Origin: OFTM10 sp964196195
Lineage (GTDB): Bacteria > Actinomycetota > Acidimicrobiia > Acidimicrobiales > Aldehydirespiratoraceae
Assembly (NCBI GenBank): GCA_964196195.1
Contig: CAXMSE010000081.1
Location: 1-13,606 of the forward strand
Length of the DNA stretch: 13,606 nucleotides
Reading direction: 5' to 3'
Part shown: one piece after another, positions 1 to 7,535 of the stretch
Layout of the letters: each line of letters starts with the position of its first letter
Numbering within the stretch: position 1 is the first letter of the stretch
Program-made: the position numbers and the translations under genes
Notes under the pieces: model-generated
What the model was told of the DNA's origin: nothing
Databases searched by the model: none
Seen by the model: the letters and a program-made list of their open reading frames with translations, nothing else

Positions 1-333
1 CCGGATTCCTCCACCGAGGCTCGATTCCAGCAGCTCGCCCGCCGAGCAGGCTTGAACGCCTTCGAGCGTCAACTCGATGTCGGTGACGACGAGGCCTGGA
101 TAGGGCGCGTCGACTTCGTAGACCGGCGACGAAACCTGATCGTGGAGGTCGATCCGGCCCTCTTCCACGGATCGCTCACCGACCAGACCAGAGACAGCCG
201 GCGCCATGCCAAGCTCCGCAGCGAGGGTTGGTGCGTGATCTCGGTCACCGATTTCGAGATCTACCACCGGTCCGACGTGCTGGTGGACCGCCTCCGCCGC
301 CTCGCTCCCAAGCCAGACTTCGTTCTGGTGTAG
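1..333 (+). CDS. DUF559-type nuclease-like protein, C-terminal part
   Basis: The reading frame is open from base 1, so the 5' end lies outside the window; 110 codons are visible before the TAG at 331-333. The protein begins PDSSTEARFQQLARRAGL and then shows the pattern of the DUF559 (PD-(D/E)XK-like, Vsr-related) family: an RVDF strand, an IVEVD strand followed by FHG, a conserved D..R...L segment (DSRRHAKL) and GWCVISVT. The acidic residues of RVDF and IVEVD would be the metal-binding positions. In this family such domains often sit at the C terminus of longer actinobacterial proteins with an N-terminal helix-turn-helix or AbiEi-like part, which cannot be seen here. The true substrate is unknown. 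The gene converges on gpmA, and its stop codon lies inside the left arm of an inverted repeat (321-371). An internal TTG at 52 is not needed as a start because homology continues upstream of it. Confidence 0.72.
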   Translation, partial: PDSSTEARFQQLARRAGLNAFERQLDVGDDEAWIGRVDFVDRRRNLIVEVDPALFHGSLTDQTRDSRRHAKLRSEGWCVISVTDFEIYHRSDVLVDRLRRLAPKPDFVLV

Positions 334-371
334 CGGGGGTTCGGTTTCCGGGGTTTGGCTACACCAGAACG
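321..371. terminator. 14-bp perfect inverted repeat between convergent genes, probable bidirectional terminator
   Basis: CGTTCTGGTGTAGC (321-334) and GCTACACCAGAACG (358-371) are perfect reverse complements separated by 23 bases. The left arm contains the stop codon of the DUF559-type gene, and gpmA ends 17 bases beyond the right arm. The position between two convergent genes fits a shared terminator. Neither side has a clear run of T after the stem, so it is not a textbook intrinsic terminator. Confidence 0.6.
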
Positions 372-387
372 GGGGTTTGGGGGGGGG
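335..387 (+). other. G-run cluster, possible G-quadruplex
   Basis: The plus strand has G runs of 5 (335-339), 4 (350-353), 5 (371-375) and 9 (379-387), the last one ending at the gpmA stop codon. Two of the runs lie in the loop of the 321-371 inverted repeat. The runs could fold as a quadruplex on the plus strand, and the gpmA transcript would carry the C-rich complement at its 3' end. No function can be shown from sequence. Confidence 0.3.
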
Positions 388-1146
388 TCAGTGGCCCTTT
401 GCCTGGGCGGCGACCTCGGCTGCTCCGGCCGCGGCAGCCTCGGGATCGAGAGCTCGCTCTAGGGGGTGCATGGCCTCCACAGGCGCCATGTCGGCGTCCA
501 GCACATAGTGCAAGGGCATGCCGGTGGGGATGTTGAGGTTGGGGATTTCGTTGTCCGGGATCGCGTCGAGGTGTTTAACCAGGGCCCTCAGCGAGTTGCC
601 ATGAGCGGCAACCATCACCTTGCGGCCGGCTCTCAGATCGGGCACCAGCGAGTCGTACCAGTAGGGGAGCATTCGGTCGACCACATCGGCCAGACATTCG
701 GTGAGGGGGATGAGCTCCGGAGGAAGATCGGCATAGGCCGCTGACGTATTGGGGTTGTAGGTGTTGTCGGCTCGGATGGGAGGTGGTGGCGTGTCGTAGC
801 TACGGCGCCAGGTCTGGAGCTGCGCGTCACCGTGCTTTTCGCGGGTGGCGGCCTTGTCGAGGCCGGTGAGGTCGCCGTAGTGCCGTTCGTTGAGGCGCCA
901 GTGACGACGCACCGGAATCCAGCGCCGATCGACACCGGCGAGGATTATCTCCGCGGTCTCGATGGCGCGTTGTTGGAGAGATGTGTGCACCACATCGGGC
1001 AACAACCCTGCTTCGGTGAGCAGGGGGCCCGCAGCGCGAGCCTCCGCTCGACCCTTCTCGATCAGGGGGCAGTCGTACCAGCCGGTGAAGAGATTCAGCT
1101 CGTTCCATTCGGACCGGCCGTGACGGACGAGGATCAGGTCGTACAT
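388..1146 (-). CDS. gpmA: 2,3-bisphosphoglycerate-dependent phosphoglycerate mutase
   Basis: This is the cytoplasmic glycolysis/gluconeogenesis enzyme that interconverts 3-phosphoglycerate and 2-phosphoglycerate through a phosphohistidine. The 252-residue product has the GpmA signature at its N terminus (LVRHGRSEWNELNLFTGW), with the phosphorylated histidine expected at H9 of RHG. Further family residues are R60 in the QQRAIET segment, E87 in RLNERHYGDL, and the second catalytic histidine H182 in AAHGNSLRALVKHL. The C-terminal helix part PNLNIPTGMPLHY is also typical of the cofactor-dependent type. An alanine-rich tail of about 20 residues (from 233) is extra. The ATG start fits the usual family N terminus; only a weak GGAG lies very close to it. 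It follows the amidohydrolase by 45 bases on the same strand, so the two may be cotranscribed, though no pathway link between them is evident. Confidence 0.95.
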   Translation of the reverse strand: MYDLILVRHGRSEWNELNLFTGWYDCPLIEKGRAEARAAGPLLTEAGLLPDVVHTSLQQRAIETAEIILAGVDRRWIPVRRHWRLNERHYGDLTGLDKAATREKHGDAQLQTWRRSYDTPPPPIRADNTYNPNTSAAYADLPPELIPLTECLADVVDRMLPYWYDSLVPDLRAGRKVMVAAHGNSLRALVKHLDAIPDNEIPNLNIPTGMPLHYVLDADMAPVEAMHPLERALDPEAAAAGAAEVAAQAKGH

Positions 1147-1191
1147 GGCTCCGACGGTAGTCGTTGCACGACCGGCGAAGAGTGGTGGGCG

Positions 1192-2427
1192 CTAGGGCTT
1201 GAGCTGGGCGGCTCTCATGACCGCGCCGAGCAGGACGCTGGCCCCGTGCTCGGCCTGTTCGGCGGTGATGCTCTCCGCCTCGTTGTGGGAGACCCCTCCA
1301 TCGCAAGGAACGAAGATCATCGAGGTGGGGCAGTGGAGGGCGAGGTAGCACGCGTCGTGGCCTGCTCCCGAAACCATCTGCTGGTTGGTGAGGCCAAGAT
1401 CGTCGACCGACGCCTGCACCCAGCCGATACACCTGGGATCGAAAGCCACGGGTGGTGAGTCGTTGTCGACAGTGATCTCCACCCCCACCCCGAACGCCTC
1501 TGCTGCCGCGGCGACACTCGCCCGCATCCGTGCCTCCATGGCATCGAGATCGGCCAGGACGGGGTGACGAATGTCGAGCGAGCAGGTGAGGAGGCCGGGC
1601 ACGGTGTTGGGGGAGACGGGCTCGGAATGGAACTGGGCGAAAGTGGATCGCCCCCAGGGTCCGAAGTCGGCGGCGGTGGCGTAGACCTCGTTGACGATCC
1701 GGGCAATGGCTGCCGCCGGGTCGTGGCGGACCTCCATCGGGGTGGGGCCGGCGTGAGCGGGATCGCCGGTGATGCGGATGGTGTACCAGCGAAACCCCTG
1801 GACGCCGGTGACAACACCCACGTCGAGCTGATCGGCCTCCAGGATCGGCCCCTGCTCGATGTGGAGCTCGAAGGCGGCGGTGTAGGGATGAGGGGAGGCA
1901 GGCCGGTTGCCCGCCCAGCCGAGCCGGTCGAGTTCTTCGGCCACGGTGAGGCCGTCCTTGTCGGCGAGGCCGAGGGCGGCGTCGAGTTCGAGCCAGTTGG
2001 CCCAGACCGCTGAGCCCATCATCGAATATTGGAATCGCGATCCTTCTTCGTTGGTCCACACCGCGAGCTCGACCGGCGCTTCGGTCTGGTGGTCCATGTC
2101 GTTGAGCGACTCGATCACTTCGAGACCACCGAGAACGCCGTAGACGCCGTCGAACCGTCCGCCGGTGGGTTGGGTGTCGAGATGGCTGCCCATCAGCACG
2201 GGCGGGAGTGACTCATCGCGTCCCGGGCGATGGATGAACAGGTTGCCGATCTCGTCGGTTTCGGCGGTGCACTCCGCAGCGGTGGCCCACTCGAGCAGCA
2301 GGGACCTCCCCGCCGCGTCCTCATCGCTGATGGCCTGACGATTGCTACCGCCGTTGGCGGTCGGACCCACCTCGGCCATAGCCATCAGGTGGCTCCACAA
2401 CCTTTTCTCGTCAACCCTTGCTGGCAT
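1192..2427 (-). CDS. M20-family amidohydrolase (N-carbamoyl-L-amino-acid hydrolase / allantoate amidohydrolase type)
   Basis: This is a two-metal hydrolase that cleaves an N-carbamoyl or ureido group, releasing ammonia and CO2 with the amino acid or related product. The 411 residues match the HyuC/AmaB/beta-ureidopropionase group of peptidase family M20. Likely metal ligands are H82 (GSHLDTQPTGG), D93 (RFDGVYG), E127/E128 (WTNEEGSRF), H189 (ELHIEQGP) and H381 (VSHNEAES). GAGHDA at 354-359 and AHAGPTPM (225-232) in the dimerisation domain are also family hallmarks. The exact substrate (carbamoyl amino acid, 3-ureidopropionate or allantoate) cannot be decided from sequence. The frame stays open far upstream, across the pobA gene. 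I chose ATG 2427 because GAAGAGAG precedes it at about 5 bases and the family N terminus begins near VDEKRLWSHL; ATG 2442 (five residues longer) is the alternative. It is divergent from pobA and 45 bases upstream of gpmA. Confidence 0.9.
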   Translation of the reverse strand: MPARVDEKRLWSHLMAMAEVGPTANGGSNRQAISDEDAAGRSLLLEWATAAECTAETDEIGNLFIHRPGRDESLPPVLMGSHLDTQPTGGRFDGVYGVLGGLEVIESLNDMDHQTEAPVELAVWTNEEGSRFQYSMMGSAVWANWLELDAALGLADKDGLTVAEELDRLGWAGNRPASPHPYTAAFELHIEQGPILEADQLDVGVVTGVQGFRWYTIRITGDPAHAGPTPMEVRHDPAAAIARIVNEVYATAADFGPWGRSTFAQFHSEPVSPNTVPGLLTCSLDIRHPVLADLDAMEARMRASVAAAAEAFGVGVEITVDNDSPPVAFDPRCIGWVQASVDDLGLTNQQMVSGAGHDACYLALHCPTSMIFVPCDGGVSHNEAESITAEQAEHGASVLLGAVMRAAQLKP

Positions 2428-2528
2428 CGTTGCTCTCTTCATGGCCGAGTCGACGCATTCTGTCACGCGCCGTGCGGCCGAACTAGCGGGCCATGGCTGT
2501 GCTCCCGGTCGAGGAAACCGAACTCGCT

Positions 2529-2553
2529 GATGACTTCCTGTCGGGTCGTCATC
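2529..2553. promoter_or_regulatory. Inverted repeat in the pobA/amidohydrolase divergent promoter region, possible operator
   Basis: GATGAC (2529-2534) and GTCATC (2548-2553) are perfect reverse complements with a 13-base spacer, about 40 bases before the pobA start. Half-sites about 19 bp apart, centre to centre, suit a dimeric regulator. pobA genes are commonly controlled by a 4-hydroxybenzoate-responsive regulator, but none is encoded in this window. The arms are short, so chance occurrence is possible. Confidence 0.3.
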
Positions 2554-2592
2554 GCGCTTACGGTCACTCCAGAAAGCGTCGAGGGGACTTAT

Positions 2593-3765
2593 ATGAAGAC
2601 GAAGGTCTGCATCATCGGGGGAGGGCCGTCGGGGCTCCTGCTCTCCCAACTTCTCGATCTGAAGGGGATCGACACGGTCTTGTTGGAGAAGCACACCCGC
2701 GAATACGTGCTCGGTCGCATCCGTGCGGGTGTCCTGGAGCATGGTTTCGCCAACCTGTTGCGCGAAGCCGAATGTGGCGAGCGCATGGACCGACAGGGCG
2801 AGATCCACGAGGGCTTCTTCATCGCCCACGACGGGGTGATGGACCGTATGGATCTTGCTCACCACACCGGCGGCGACTCGGTGATCGTCTATGGCCAGAC
2901 CGAGCTGACCCGTGATCTCTACGAGGCGCGCGAGCGGATGGATGGCGTGGTTATTCACGGTGTGGAGGACGTGCAGCTTCACGAACTCACGTCGGACGCA
3001 CCCTTCGTCACCTACCGAGACGGCGAGGACAGCGTCAGGATCGACTGCGACTACGTCATCGGTGCCGATGGCTTCCACGGAGTGAGTCGACCATCGATTC
3101 CGGCCGACGTGCGCAGGGAGTACGAGCGGGTCTACCCCTTTGGCTGGCTCGGTGTGTTGTCGGAGACCAAGCCGGTGTCTCCGGAACTGATCTACGCCAA
3201 GCACGAACGGGGATTCGCCCTGTGCTCTCTGCGGTCCCAGGTCTTGAGCCGCTATTACATCCAGGTGCCGCTCACCGACTCCGTCGATGACTGGTCAGAC
3301 GACATGTTCTGGGAGGAGCTGAAGCGTCGCCTTCCCGCTGAGGTGGCCGAGGGGATGCAGACTGGCCCGTCGATCGAGAAGTCGATCGCTCCGCTACGCA
3401 GCTTCGTGGCTGAGCCGATGCGCTACGGAACCCTCTTCCTCGCCGGCGATGCTGCCCACATTGTTCCTCCCACCGGTGCCCGCGGGCTCAACAGCGCGGC
3501 CTCCGACATCCAGTATCTCTACCGCGCCATGGTCGATCACTACGAGAACTCCGACGACACCGGGTTGGATGCCTACTCCGAAAAGGCCCTGGCCCGTGTC
3601 TGGAAGGCCCAACGGTTCTCCTGGTGGATGACCAACCTCCTCCATGCGTTCCCTGATGCGATCAGCTACGACCGGAAGCTCCAGCAGACCGATCTCGCCT
3701 ACCTCTTCTCCTCGGACAACGCCCTGGCGTCGATGGCGGAGAACTATGTGGGCCTGCCCTACTGA
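2593..3765 (+). CDS. pobA: 4-hydroxybenzoate 3-monooxygenase (p-hydroxybenzoate hydroxylase)
   Basis: This FAD-dependent monooxygenase converts 4-hydroxybenzoate to protocatechuate using NAD(P)H and O2, feeding aromatic-ring degradation. The product is 390 residues against 394 in Pseudomonas, and residue numbers coincide without gaps. GGGPSG (9-14) binds FAD, R42/R44 sit in GRIRAGVLE, and the second FAD motif is IGADGFHG. Substrate and catalytic residues Y201, S212, R214, Y222, P293 and Y385 are all present, as is R220. LFLAGDAAHIVPPTGARGLN (281-300) is the family signature. Y38 is kept and R33 is replaced by K33 in the segment that selects the pyridine nucleotide, which suggests NADPH use (inference). 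The start is supported by GAGGGG six bases upstream of the ATG at 2593; the upstream open frame overlaps the antisense amidohydrolase and is discarded. No protocatechuate dioxygenase is in the window. Confidence 0.97.
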   Translation: MKTKVCIIGGGPSGLLLSQLLDLKGIDTVLLEKHTREYVLGRIRAGVLEHGFANLLREAECGERMDRQGEIHEGFFIAHDGVMDRMDLAHHTGGDSVIVYGQTELTRDLYEARERMDGVVIHGVEDVQLHELTSDAPFVTYRDGEDSVRIDCDYVIGADGFHGVSRPSIPADVRREYERVYPFGWLGVLSETKPVSPELIYAKHERGFALCSLRSQVLSRYYIQVPLTDSVDDWSDDMFWEELKRRLPAEVAEGMQTGPSIEKSIAPLRSFVAEPMRYGTLFLAGDAAHIVPPTGARGLNSAASDIQYLYRAMVDHYENSDDTGLDAYSEKALARVWKAQRFSWWMTNLLHAFPDAISYDRKLQQTDLAYLFSSDNALASMAENYVGLPY

Positions 3766-3788
3766 GATTCGCTTTCGCGGGACCTCGT

Positions 3789-3821
3789 ATCGACTTTCGT
3801 GACCCCTGCATGAAAGTTGAT
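3789..3821 (+). terminator. Hairpin after pobA, possible terminator
   Basis: Bases 3789-3801 can pair with 3809-3821 as a 13-bp RNA stem with two G-U pairs and a 7-base loop (ACCCCTG). It begins 23 bases after the pobA stop. There is no T run behind it, so termination is inferred from strength and position. Its right arm overlaps the left half-site of the dnaK HAIR operator. Confidence 0.45.
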
Positions 3822-3836
3822 GGTATCACGCTCAGG
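3816..3836. promoter_or_regulatory. HAIR-like HspR operator upstream of dnaK
   Basis: GTTGATG-N7-GCTCAGG has the layout of the actinobacterial HAIR element CTTGAGT-N7-ACTCAAG, bound by HspR. Both arms are degenerate, but the 7-base spacer is exact. The position upstream of the dnaK operon that itself encodes HspR matches the known autoregulated arrangement in Streptomyces and mycobacteria. It lies upstream of the candidate ECF -35 element. Confidence 0.65.
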
Positions 3837-3850
3837 TTTTCGGTGTATTC

Positions 3851-3877
3851 GGGAATTTCGACCGATAGTGTTCGGTT
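3851..3877 (+). promoter_or_regulatory. Candidate SigR/SigH-type ECF promoter of the dnaK operon
   Basis: GGGAAT (3851-3856), 18 bases, then GTT (3875-3877) matches the known consensus of SigR (Streptomyces) and SigH (mycobacteria), GGGAAT-N18-GTT. Transcription would start about 50 bases before the dnaK ATG. In mycobacteria dnaK is a known SigH target. The same signal with identical spacing occurs before egtB and clpB in this window. Confidence 0.7.
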
Positions 3878-3934
3878 GTCATACCTGCACATTCCCCCAA
3901 GAAGAACGAATCCTCAGAAAGCAGAGCAAATCCC

Positions 3935-5773
3935 ATGCCAAAGGCAGTCGGTATCGATCTCGGCACCACCAACTCCGGCGTTTCCGTCCTCGAGGGCGGT
4001 GATCCCGTTGTGATCCCCAATGCCGAGGGGTCGCGCACCACCCCGTCGGTCGTCGCCTTCGCCAAGGACGGCGAGGTTCTGGTCGGTGAGGTCGCCAAGC
4101 GTCAGGCGATCACCAACCCCGAGCGCACCATTCGTTCGGTGAAGCGCCACATGGGCACCAACTGGAGCATCGACATCGACGGCAAGGCCTACAACTCCCA
4201 GGAGATCTCGGCCCGCACCCTTATGAAGCTCAAGCGTGATGCGGAGGAGTACCTCGGCGACACCGTCACCCAGGCCGTGATCACCGTTCCTGCCTACTTC
4301 GATGATTCCCAGCGCACCGCCACCAAGGAAGCAGGCCAGATCGCTGGTCTCGAAGTGCTGCGCATCATCAACGAGCCCACCGCAGCAGCTCTCGCCTATG
4401 GCCTCGACAAGGATGAGGTCGACCAGACGATCCTCGTGTTCGACCTTGGTGGCGGCACCTTCGATGTGTCGGTACTCGAGCTCGGCGACGGTGTGTTCGA
4501 GGTCAAGTCCACCGCCGGCGACACCAGCCTCGGTGGCGACGACTGGGACGACGCGGTCATCGAATGGCTGGCCGAGTCGTTCAAGAACGACCACGGCGTC
4601 GATCTCACCGCCGACGCAATGGCGGCCCAGCGACTCAAGGAAGCCGCCGAGAAGGCCAAGATCGAGCTTTCCCAGACCCAGTCCACCCAGATCAACCTGC
4701 CTTTCATCACCGCCACCGATGCCGGTCCCCTTCATCTCGACTATGAGCTGAGCCGGGCGAAGTTCCAGGAGCTCACCGCCGACCTCCTCGACCGCTGCCG
4801 CAAGCCGTTCGAGCAGGCCATCAAGGATGCAGGCCTCGACAAGGGCGAGATCGACCATGTCGTGCTCGTGGGTGGTTCCACCCGCATGCCGGCAGTCGCT
4901 TCTCTCGTGCAGGAGATCGCAGGTCGCGAGCCCAACAAGACGGTCAACCCCGACGAGGTCGTCGCTATCGGCGCCGCTGTGCAGGCGGGTGTCCTCAAGG
5001 GTGAGGTGAAAGACGTCCTCCTTCTCGACGTCACCCCCCTGTCGCTCGGCATCGAGACCAAGGGCGGAGTCATGACCACCCTGATCGAGCGCAACACCAC
5101 TATCCCCACTCGCAAGAGCGAAACCTTCACCACCGCGGAAGACCACCAGCCCTCGGTGGAGATTCATGTGCTCCAGGGTGAACGGGAGATGTCCCAATAC
5201 AACAAGACCCTGGGCAAGTTCCAGCTGGTCGATCTTCCCCCGGCTCCGCGTGGCTTGCCCCAGATCGAAGTCACTTTCGACATCGACGCCAACGGCATCG
5301 TCCACGTCGCGGCCCAAGACAAGGCCACCGGCAAGGAGCAGTCGATGACCATCACCGGTCAGAGCTCGCTCAACAAGGACACCATCGATCAGATGGTGAA
5401 GGATGCCGAAGCCCACGCCGAGGAGGACCGCCAGCGCAAGGAAGAGGCGGAGATCCGCAACACCGCCGACACCCTCGTCTACCAAACCGAAAAGCTCCTG
5501 AAGGACCAAGCGGAACAGGTCAGCGACGACGAGAAGTCCACCATAGAGGCCAAGCTGGCCGACGTGAAGACGGCGCTCGAGGGCACCGAGATGGAAGCGA
5601 TCAAGGATTCGACCGAAGCCCTGATGACCGCCAGCCAGGAGTTCGGCGCGCGCCTCTACGAAGCTGCCGCCCAGGCCGAACGTGAGTCGGAAGCTGATGC
5701 GGGCGCACCAGCCGATGACGAAGTGGTCGATGCCGAGATCATCGACGAAGAAGATGATCAAGAGGCGTCGTGA
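3935..5773 (+). CDS. dnaK: Hsp70 chaperone DnaK
   Basis: This is the ATP-driven Hsp70 chaperone that binds exposed hydrophobic segments and works with DnaJ and GrpE. The 612 residues are the usual actinobacterial length. The ATPase domain starts with AVGIDLGTTNSGVSVLEGG (phosphate loop 1), followed by VPAYFDDSQRTATKEAG, NEPTAAALAYGLD, VFDLGGGTFDVSVLE near residue 170 and VLVGGSTRMPAV. The linker/substrate-domain start is VLLLDVTPLSLGIET near residue 360. The C-terminal lid ends in an acidic tail with VVDAEIIDEEDD, the typical DnaK end. The ATG fits the family N terminus although only a weak purine-rich stretch (AGCAGAG) precedes it. It is first gene of dnaK-grpE-dnaJ-hspR, and its TGA overlaps the GTG start of grpE. 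A HAIR operator and an ECF promoter lie upstream. Confidence 0.99.
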   Translation: MPKAVGIDLGTTNSGVSVLEGGDPVVIPNAEGSRTTPSVVAFAKDGEVLVGEVAKRQAITNPERTIRSVKRHMGTNWSIDIDGKAYNSQEISARTLMKLKRDAEEYLGDTVTQAVITVPAYFDDSQRTATKEAGQIAGLEVLRIINEPTAAALAYGLDKDEVDQTILVFDLGGGTFDVSVLELGDGVFEVKSTAGDTSLGGDDWDDAVIEWLAESFKNDHGVDLTADAMAAQRLKEAAEKAKIELSQTQSTQINLPFITATDAGPLHLDYELSRAKFQELTADLLDRCRKPFEQAIKDAGLDKGEIDHVVLVGGSTRMPAVASLVQEIAGREPNKTVNPDEVVAIGAAVQAGVLKGEVKDVLLLDVTPLSLGIETKGGVMTTLIERNTTIPTRKSETFTTAEDHQPSVEIHVLQGEREMSQYNKTLGKFQLVDLPPAPRGLPQIEVTFDIDANGIVHVAAQDKATGKEQSMTITGQSSLNKDTIDQMVKDAEAHAEEDRQRKEEAEIRNTADTLVYQTEKLLKDQAEQVSDDEKSTIEAKLADVKTALEGTEMEAIKDSTEALMTASQEFGARLYEAAAQAERESEADAGAPADDEVVDAEIIDEEDDQEAS

Positions 5774-6336
5774 GCGACGCCGACGAGACGAACTCATCGG
5801 CCATCTCGGCTGATGAAGCTCCCGAACAAGTCGACAACGACCAGATCGAGTCCATCCCAGCAGCCGAGGATCTCTTCGAAGATCCGGAGCCGCTGACGGT
5901 GGAGGGTCTCGTTGTCGCTCTCGAGGCGGTCACCGAGGAACGTGATCAGCACCTCGATCACCTCCAACGCGTGTCGGCGGAGTTCGCCAACTTTCGCAAG
6001 CAGACCGGTAAACGAAACGCCGAGCTCGCGGCCCAGGCCGGGGCGAGGCTCGCCGAGGCCCTGCTCCCCGTGCTCGACGCCTGCGACGCCGCTGCCCAAC
6101 AGGGCGTTGAAGGGGTCGCGCAGATCTCGGGTCAGCTGATGGGCGTGCTGGAGCGACAGGGACTCGAAGTGATCGCCGAGGAAGCGGAGGGATTCGATCC
6201 CAACCGCCACGAGGCGGCGATCAGCGAACCGGGCGATGATTCCCAGACCGAACCGATCGTTGCCGAGATTCTGCGCACCGGTTACGCCTGGAATGGGAGA
6301 GTGCTCAGGGCCGCGATGGTGAAGGTGAAGGGTTGA
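5770..6336 (+). CDS. grpE: Nucleotide exchange factor GrpE
   Basis: GrpE is the homodimeric exchange factor that releases ADP from DnaK. The 188-residue product starts with an acidic, low-complexity region (about 1-45). A long helix/coiled coil follows, with LQRVSAEFANFRKQTGKRN, the family's dimerisation segment, and then LLPVLDACDAA. The C-terminal beta domain contains EGFDPNRHEAAI and RTGYAWNGRVLRAAMVKV, which match the GrpE signature region. The start is GTG at 5770, overlapping the dnaK stop by four bases (GTGA), with AGAGG four bases upstream; this points to translational coupling with dnaK. dnaJ follows after 45 bases. Confidence 0.97.
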   Translation: MSDADETNSSAISADEAPEQVDNDQIESIPAAEDLFEDPEPLTVEGLVVALEAVTEERDQHLDHLQRVSAEFANFRKQTGKRNAELAAQAGARLAEALLPVLDACDAAAQQGVEGVAQISGQLMGVLERQGLEVIAEEAEGFDPNRHEAAISEPGDDSQTEPIVAEILRTGYAWNGRVLRAAMVKVKG

Positions 6337-6381
6337 TCGGGTCCGCGTACGACGCGGCGAAGCCGACGAAGGAGGTGTGTG

Positions 6382-7500
6382 ATGGCTGAACCCCAGCGTG
6401 AGTGGTTCGAGAAGGACTACTACGCCGTTCTCGGCGTATCCGAGAAGGCAACGGCCAAGGAGATCTCCAAGGCCTACAAGAAACTCGCCCGCCAGCTTCA
6501 TCCCGACGCAAACCCCGGCGACGACTCGGCGGAGGAACGCTTCAAGGAGGTGTCGGCCGCCTACGACGTGATCGGCGACGACGACAAGCGCAAGAGTTAC
6601 GACGAAGTTCGGCACATGGGTCCCATGGCCGGTGGCATGTTCGGCGGCGGTGGCGCTCCCGGTCAGGGCCCGGGCGGCTTCAACGTGGGCTTCGATGACA
6701 TCGGCGACATGCTCGGAGGGCTCTTCGGGCGAGGACGCGGTCGCGGGGGTGGTCCCCAGCAGACCCGTGCTCAACGAGGCGCCGACCTCGAAGCCGAACT
6801 GAAGCTCGATTTCGACGATGCGGTCAAGGGTCTCGAAACCACGATCCACCTCACCAGTGAGGCAGCGTGCTCCACCTGCTCGGGTTCGGGCAGCGCCCCC
6901 GGCTCCACTCCCCAGCAGTGCAAGAACTGTGGCGGTCGAGGCGTACTCGACGACAATCAGGGTCTCTTCTCGATGAGTCGGCCGTGTGCTGCGTGTGGCG
7001 GTCGAGGCTCGGTCATCACCGACCCGTGCCCCGCTTGTCGCGGCAGTGGTTCGGAGATCCGGCCTCGCGAAGTCAAGGTGCGAATCCCCGCCGGGGTGAA
7101 ATCTGGTCAGAAGATACGACTGAAGGGCCGCGGTGGTCCGGGCCGCGGTGGCGGACCACCCGGCGATCTGTTCGTGCACGTCAAGGTGAAGAACCACCCC
7201 CTGTTTGGGCGAGCCGGCAACGACCTCACCCTCGAGGTGCCGATCACCTTCGCTGAGGCCGCACTCGGGGCCGACATCTCGGTTCCCACCCTCGACGGCG
7301 CCATGGTGAAGATGCGGATCCCTGCCGGCACCAACGCCGGCAAGACCTTCCGTGTGCGGGGCAAGGGCGGAGCGGGCGACCTCCTCGTCACTGTCGCCGT
7401 TGCCGTGCCCACCGAACTCAGCGACGAACAGAGAGCAGCGGTGGAAGCCTTCGCCGCGCTCAGCCCCGAATCTCCCCGCGCCCAGATGGGCACCCAGTAG
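6382..7500 (+). CDS. dnaJ: Type I co-chaperone DnaJ
   Basis: DnaJ delivers substrates to DnaK and stimulates its ATPase. The 372-residue protein has the full type I layout. The J domain has HPD at 40-42, and the Gly/Phe-rich linker spans about 80-130. Four zinc-binding repeats are CSTCSGSG (163-170), CKNCGGRG (180-187), CAACGGRG (202-209) and CPACRGSG (216-223), followed by the two C-terminal beta domains. The loop FRVRGKGGAGDLLVTV lacks several residues usually found between RGKG and GDLLVTV, a small local shortening. ATG 6382 is preferred because GGAGG lies six bases upstream; an in-frame GTG at 6379 would be too close to it. The gene is third in the dnaK operon and is followed by hspR after 35 bases. 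Confidence 0.97.
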   Translation: MAEPQREWFEKDYYAVLGVSEKATAKEISKAYKKLARQLHPDANPGDDSAEERFKEVSAAYDVIGDDDKRKSYDEVRHMGPMAGGMFGGGGAPGQGPGGFNVGFDDIGDMLGGLFGRGRGRGGGPQQTRAQRGADLEAELKLDFDDAVKGLETTIHLTSEAACSTCSGSGSAPGSTPQQCKNCGGRGVLDDNQGLFSMSRPCAACGGRGSVITDPCPACRGSGSEIRPREVKVRIPAGVKSGQKIRLKGRGGPGRGGGPPGDLFVHVKVKNHPLFGRAGNDLTLEVPITFAEAALGADISVPTLDGAMVKMRIPAGTNAGKTFRVRGKGGAGDLLVTVAVAVPTELSDEQRAAVEAFAALSPESPRAQMGTQ

Positions 7501-7535
7501 CCCGCAGGGCCACCAATCCGAAAGGAGCACAAGCC

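Noticed and set aside
2230..2592. Upstream in-frame extension of pobA
   Set aside because: The extension overlaps the antisense amidohydrolase, lacks homology, and ATG 2593 has a good GAGGGG site and the exact family N terminus.
2428..3204. Upstream in-frame extension of the amidohydrolase
   Set aside because: It runs antisense through pobA and has no family match before VDEKRLW.
3766..3934. CIRCE operator for HrcA before dnaK
   Set aside because: No TTAGCACTC-N9-GAGTGCTAA-like repeat is present; the dyad found fits HAIR.
3914..5797. Long open frame (over 600 codons) antisense to dnaK
   Set aside because: Shadow of a high-GC coding gene: no family resemblance, and dnaK on the plus strand is unmistakable.
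5794..7530. Open frame antisense to grpE and dnaJ
   Set aside because: It crosses two clear plus-strand genes and its translation resembles no protein.
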